In this document: in pieces, positions 62,273-64,000 of the stretch
How the letters are laid out: every line of letters starts with the position of its first letter
Position numbering within the stretch: position 1 is the stretch's first letter
Assembly: GCA_964624235.1 (NCBI GenBank)
Contig: CAZUXY010000010.1
Location: 20,816-84,815, forward strand
Length of the DNA: 64,000 nt
Source: CAZUXY01 sp964624235
Lineage (GTDB): Bacteria; Spirochaetota; UBA4802; UBA5368
Reading direction: 5' to 3'
Notes under the pieces: generated by a model
Databases searched by the model: none
Told to the model about the DNA's origin: nothing
What the model saw: the letters and a program-made list of their open reading frames with translations, nothing else
Translations under genes and position numbers: made by a program

Positions 62273-63010
62273 CTACAGATACTCCAGCAGTCCGGTCAGC
62301 ACCTTGCCGGCAGAGCCCTGGAGGAAAACATCGGTGATTGAATGGGTAAGGCCGGTTGATTCCAGATTTATCTCGATTACCGCGCCTCCGTTGGACTTGA
62401 CCATGTAGGGAATGCTGCTGGCGGGATATACAACAGCCGATGTCCCCACAACCAGAATGGCATCGGACGTTCTGGCCAGCCGTTCAGATTCGTAAAGCGC
62501 CTGCGGGGGTATGGCTTCGCCGAAGAAGATCACCGTGGGTTTCAGTATTTCATCGCACTTGCCGCACCGGGGCGGTTCACCGGGTACAATATGCAGCTGG
62601 TCGGCCGTGTATCGCTCTCCGCAACTCAGGCATTCCAGCATGCTCGAATTGCCGTGAAATTCAATTACGTTTCTGCTCCCCGCAGCCTGGTGCAGATTGT
62701 CTATGTTCTGGGTAATGACGGTTCCGAGCAGATCCATCGCTTCCATTCTGGCCAGGGCGAGATGAGCCGGATTTGGCTTTGCGTTTGTAGTCAAATCCAT
62801 GAGATCAAATATCATTTTCCAGATCTTTTCAGGATTGCGCCTGAAGGCGTCAATATGGGCATATTCCATGGGATCGTATTTTTCCCATAATCCGCAGGCG
62901 CTTCTAAAATCGGGGATCCCGCTTTCCACCGAGATTCCGGCTCCTGTCAACGCAATGCAATTGTCGGCGTTTTTGATGATTTCCGCGGCTCGTGTATATT
63001 CCTCTTCCAT
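62273..63010 (-). CDS. cobB: Sir2-family NAD-dependent protein deacylase CobB
   Basis: 245 residues. NAD site LTGAGISVESGIPDF, TQNIDNLHQAAGS, catalytic H119 in EFHGN, and zinc cysteines CLSCG and CGKCD. The segment AHIDAFRRNP is of the type that takes short acyl groups, though the substrate is not certain. It has GAGG upstream of the ATG. It is separated from mutL by about 180 bases and divergent from the Memo homologue. Confidence 0.95.
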   Translation of the reverse strand: MEEEYTRAAEIIKNADNCIALTGAGISVESGIPDFRSACGLWEKYDPMEYAHIDAFRRNPEKIWKMIFDLMDLTTNAKPNPAHLALARMEAMDLLGTVITQNIDNLHQAAGSRNVIEFHGNSSMLECLSCGERYTADQLHIVPGEPPRCGKCDEILKPTVIFFGEAIPPQALYESERLARTSDAILVVGTSAVVYPASSIPYMVKSNGGAVIEINLESTGLTHSITDVFLQGSAGKVLTGLLEYL

Positions 63011-63132
63011 ATCAAAGCCTCTTCTTCGATGTCACAATACCCTAAGAGGGTACATGAAAATGCAACCGTCAAGTGAAAAAACCCCCTGTCAGTGTCGCCC
63101 GTTCAGTTGAATAATATTTGATTTTCTTACAT

Positions 63133-64000
63133 ATGATACATACCATGATGCGTATGAGGTTTAACGCGATTTTATCGATAATGCTGGTGTTTATTCTCGG
63201 CTGCACATCCGATTCCGGCTCAGAGGTGAGGAAACCGGCGCTCGCCGGTCGCTGGTACCCGTCGAATCCCGTGGAACTGAAAGCGCTGATCGACGGCATG
63301 CTTGCCGGGGCCCCCTCTCACGGGGTTAAACCCCGCGCATTGATGCTCATTGTACCCCATGCGGGATACGCCTACTCGGGAAAGATCGCGGCAATGGGTT
63401 ATGCCGCGGTCAGGGGTATGAAACCCGACTGCATTGTCATTATAGCCCCGTCACACCATCGACATGCCGACGGGTGCCTGCTGATTTCGGCGGACTATTT
63501 CGAAACCCCGCTGGGAAAAGTAAAGGTCGACAGGACCATAATCGGGAAACTGCTCAGCAGCCCTTTGTTCAGTGTAGACGCGGGGGCACACCTCAAAGAA
63601 CACGCGATAGAGATACATCTGCCCTTTATACAGCGCCTTTTCGGCAGCAGGGGGGATTATACAATCCTGCCGGTACTTACCGGCACCCTGGAGATTACCG
63701 ACGCCCGTCGCGTTGCGGCGGAACTGGCAAAATCCCTCAGAAACAAAACCAGTCCGCTGATAATCATCAGCAGCGATTTTACCCATTACGGCGAGTCTTT
63801 CGGCTATCTTCCCTTCAGCCATCAGGATTCGGCGGTTTTGCGGTCAAACTTGAAAAAACTGGATTACGGCGCCATTGATCCCATTTTAAAGAAAGATCCT
63901 GATACTTTCCACCGTTACACCGCGGAGACCGGTATCACCGTCTGCGGACGGAACGCCATTCTTACCGCCCTTTTTCTGCCGATAAATAATTACAGGGCGA
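63133..64000 (+). CDS. Second Memo/AmrB homologue, predicted lipoprotein (partial)
   Basis: The frame runs to the window end without stop; about 289 residues are visible. ATG at 63133 or 63145-63154 can start it; the N-terminus is a lipoprotein signal ending FILGC (lipidated Cys). It then matches the MEMO family from ALAGRWYPSN: VPHAGYAYSG, APSHHRHADG, EHAIEIHLPF, SSDFTHYG and TGITVCGRNAI, so the conserved His, Asp and Cys positions are kept. Export as a lipoprotein is unusual for a family thought to be cytoplasmic. Confidence 0.88.
   Translation, partial: MIHTMMRMRFNAILSIMLVFILGCTSDSGSEVRKPALAGRWYPSNPVELKALIDGMLAGAPSHGVKPRALMLIVPHAGYAYSGKIAAMGYAAVRGMKPDCIVIIAPSHHRHADGCLLISADYFETPLGKVKVDRTIIGKLLSSPLFSVDAGAHLKEHAIEIHLPFIQRLFGSRGDYTILPVLTGTLEITDARRVAAELAKSLRNKTSPLIIISSDFTHYGESFGYLPFSHQDSAVLRSNLKKLDYGAIDPILKKDPDTFHRYTAETGITVCGRNAILTALFLPINNYRA

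Noticed and set aside
1..64000. CRISPR array, prophage or complete insertion sequence
   Set aside because: No regularly spaced direct repeats, no phage structural or integrase genes and no transposase were seen; operons are of housekeeping type.

Overview
The window looks like a chromosomal segment of a spirochaete (Spirochaetota), probably a free-living or environmental lineage with Leptospira-like traits. The main evidence is the flagellar operon flgB-flgC-fliE-fliF-fliG-fliH-fliI-fliJ(flbA), followed by a lytic transglycosylase and flbB. FlbB is a periplasmic flagellar collar protein known from spirochaetes, and this gene order is typical of them. Many predicted lipoproteins, an Omp85-type barrel, a DUF3015 protein and an EIIA-like/zinc-ribbon fusion fit a diderm spirochaete. 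A ferredoxin-dependent 2-oxoacid oxidoreductase suggests at least facultatively anaerobic metabolism. No phage, insertion sequence, plasmid or CRISPR array is evident. All of this rests on reading the sequence; no database search was made.

Layout, left to right. 1-2.7 kb: the 3' end of an unknown gene, a methyltransferase, an enoyl-CoA hydratase and a SatP-type acetate carrier. 2.8-6 kb (minus): a four-subunit 2-oxoacid:ferredoxin oxidoreductase operon (delta-alpha-beta-gamma) ending in a double-ACT protein. 6.2-7.2 kb: rimI and engB. 7.2-9.7 kb (minus): three exported proteins that share two domains in split and fused form. 9.8-18.4 kb (minus): the flagellar basal-body and export operon, including an unlisted 54-residue gene between flgC and fliE. 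19-23 kb (minus): a four-gene operon of exported proteins (DUF3015, DUF4105, a lipoprotein hydrolase and a CxxC protein). 23.3-25.3 kb: an Ogg-type DNA glycosylase, tRNA-Pro(GGG) and the EIIA-like/zinc-ribbon protein.

25.4-30.7 kb (minus): cardiolipin synthase, then the protein-arginine-phosphorylation and proteolysis module mcsA-mcsB-clpC without ctsR. 31.1-33.9 kb: an ATP-grasp ligase with two methyltransferases. 34.2-38.3 kb: an Omp85-like barrel, bifunctional NAD(P)HX repair (nnrDE) and a beta-propeller lipoprotein. 38.6-46 kb: an acyl-CoA dehydrogenase and the arginine genes argJ, argD, argF and argG, with one envelope protein gene inserted.

46-49.6 kb: a degenerate acyl-CoA-dehydrogenase-like protein and a MoxR/VWA pair. 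49.7-56.9 kb: a signalling block with a sensor kinase, a receiver-kinase hybrid, a STAS antagonist, a PP2C phosphatase and a TPR protein. 57-63 kb (minus): mutL-coaC-coaB-amrB-amrA plus a cobB sirtuin and a small lipoprotein. The window ends inside a second, lipoprotein-type Memo/AmrB homologue.
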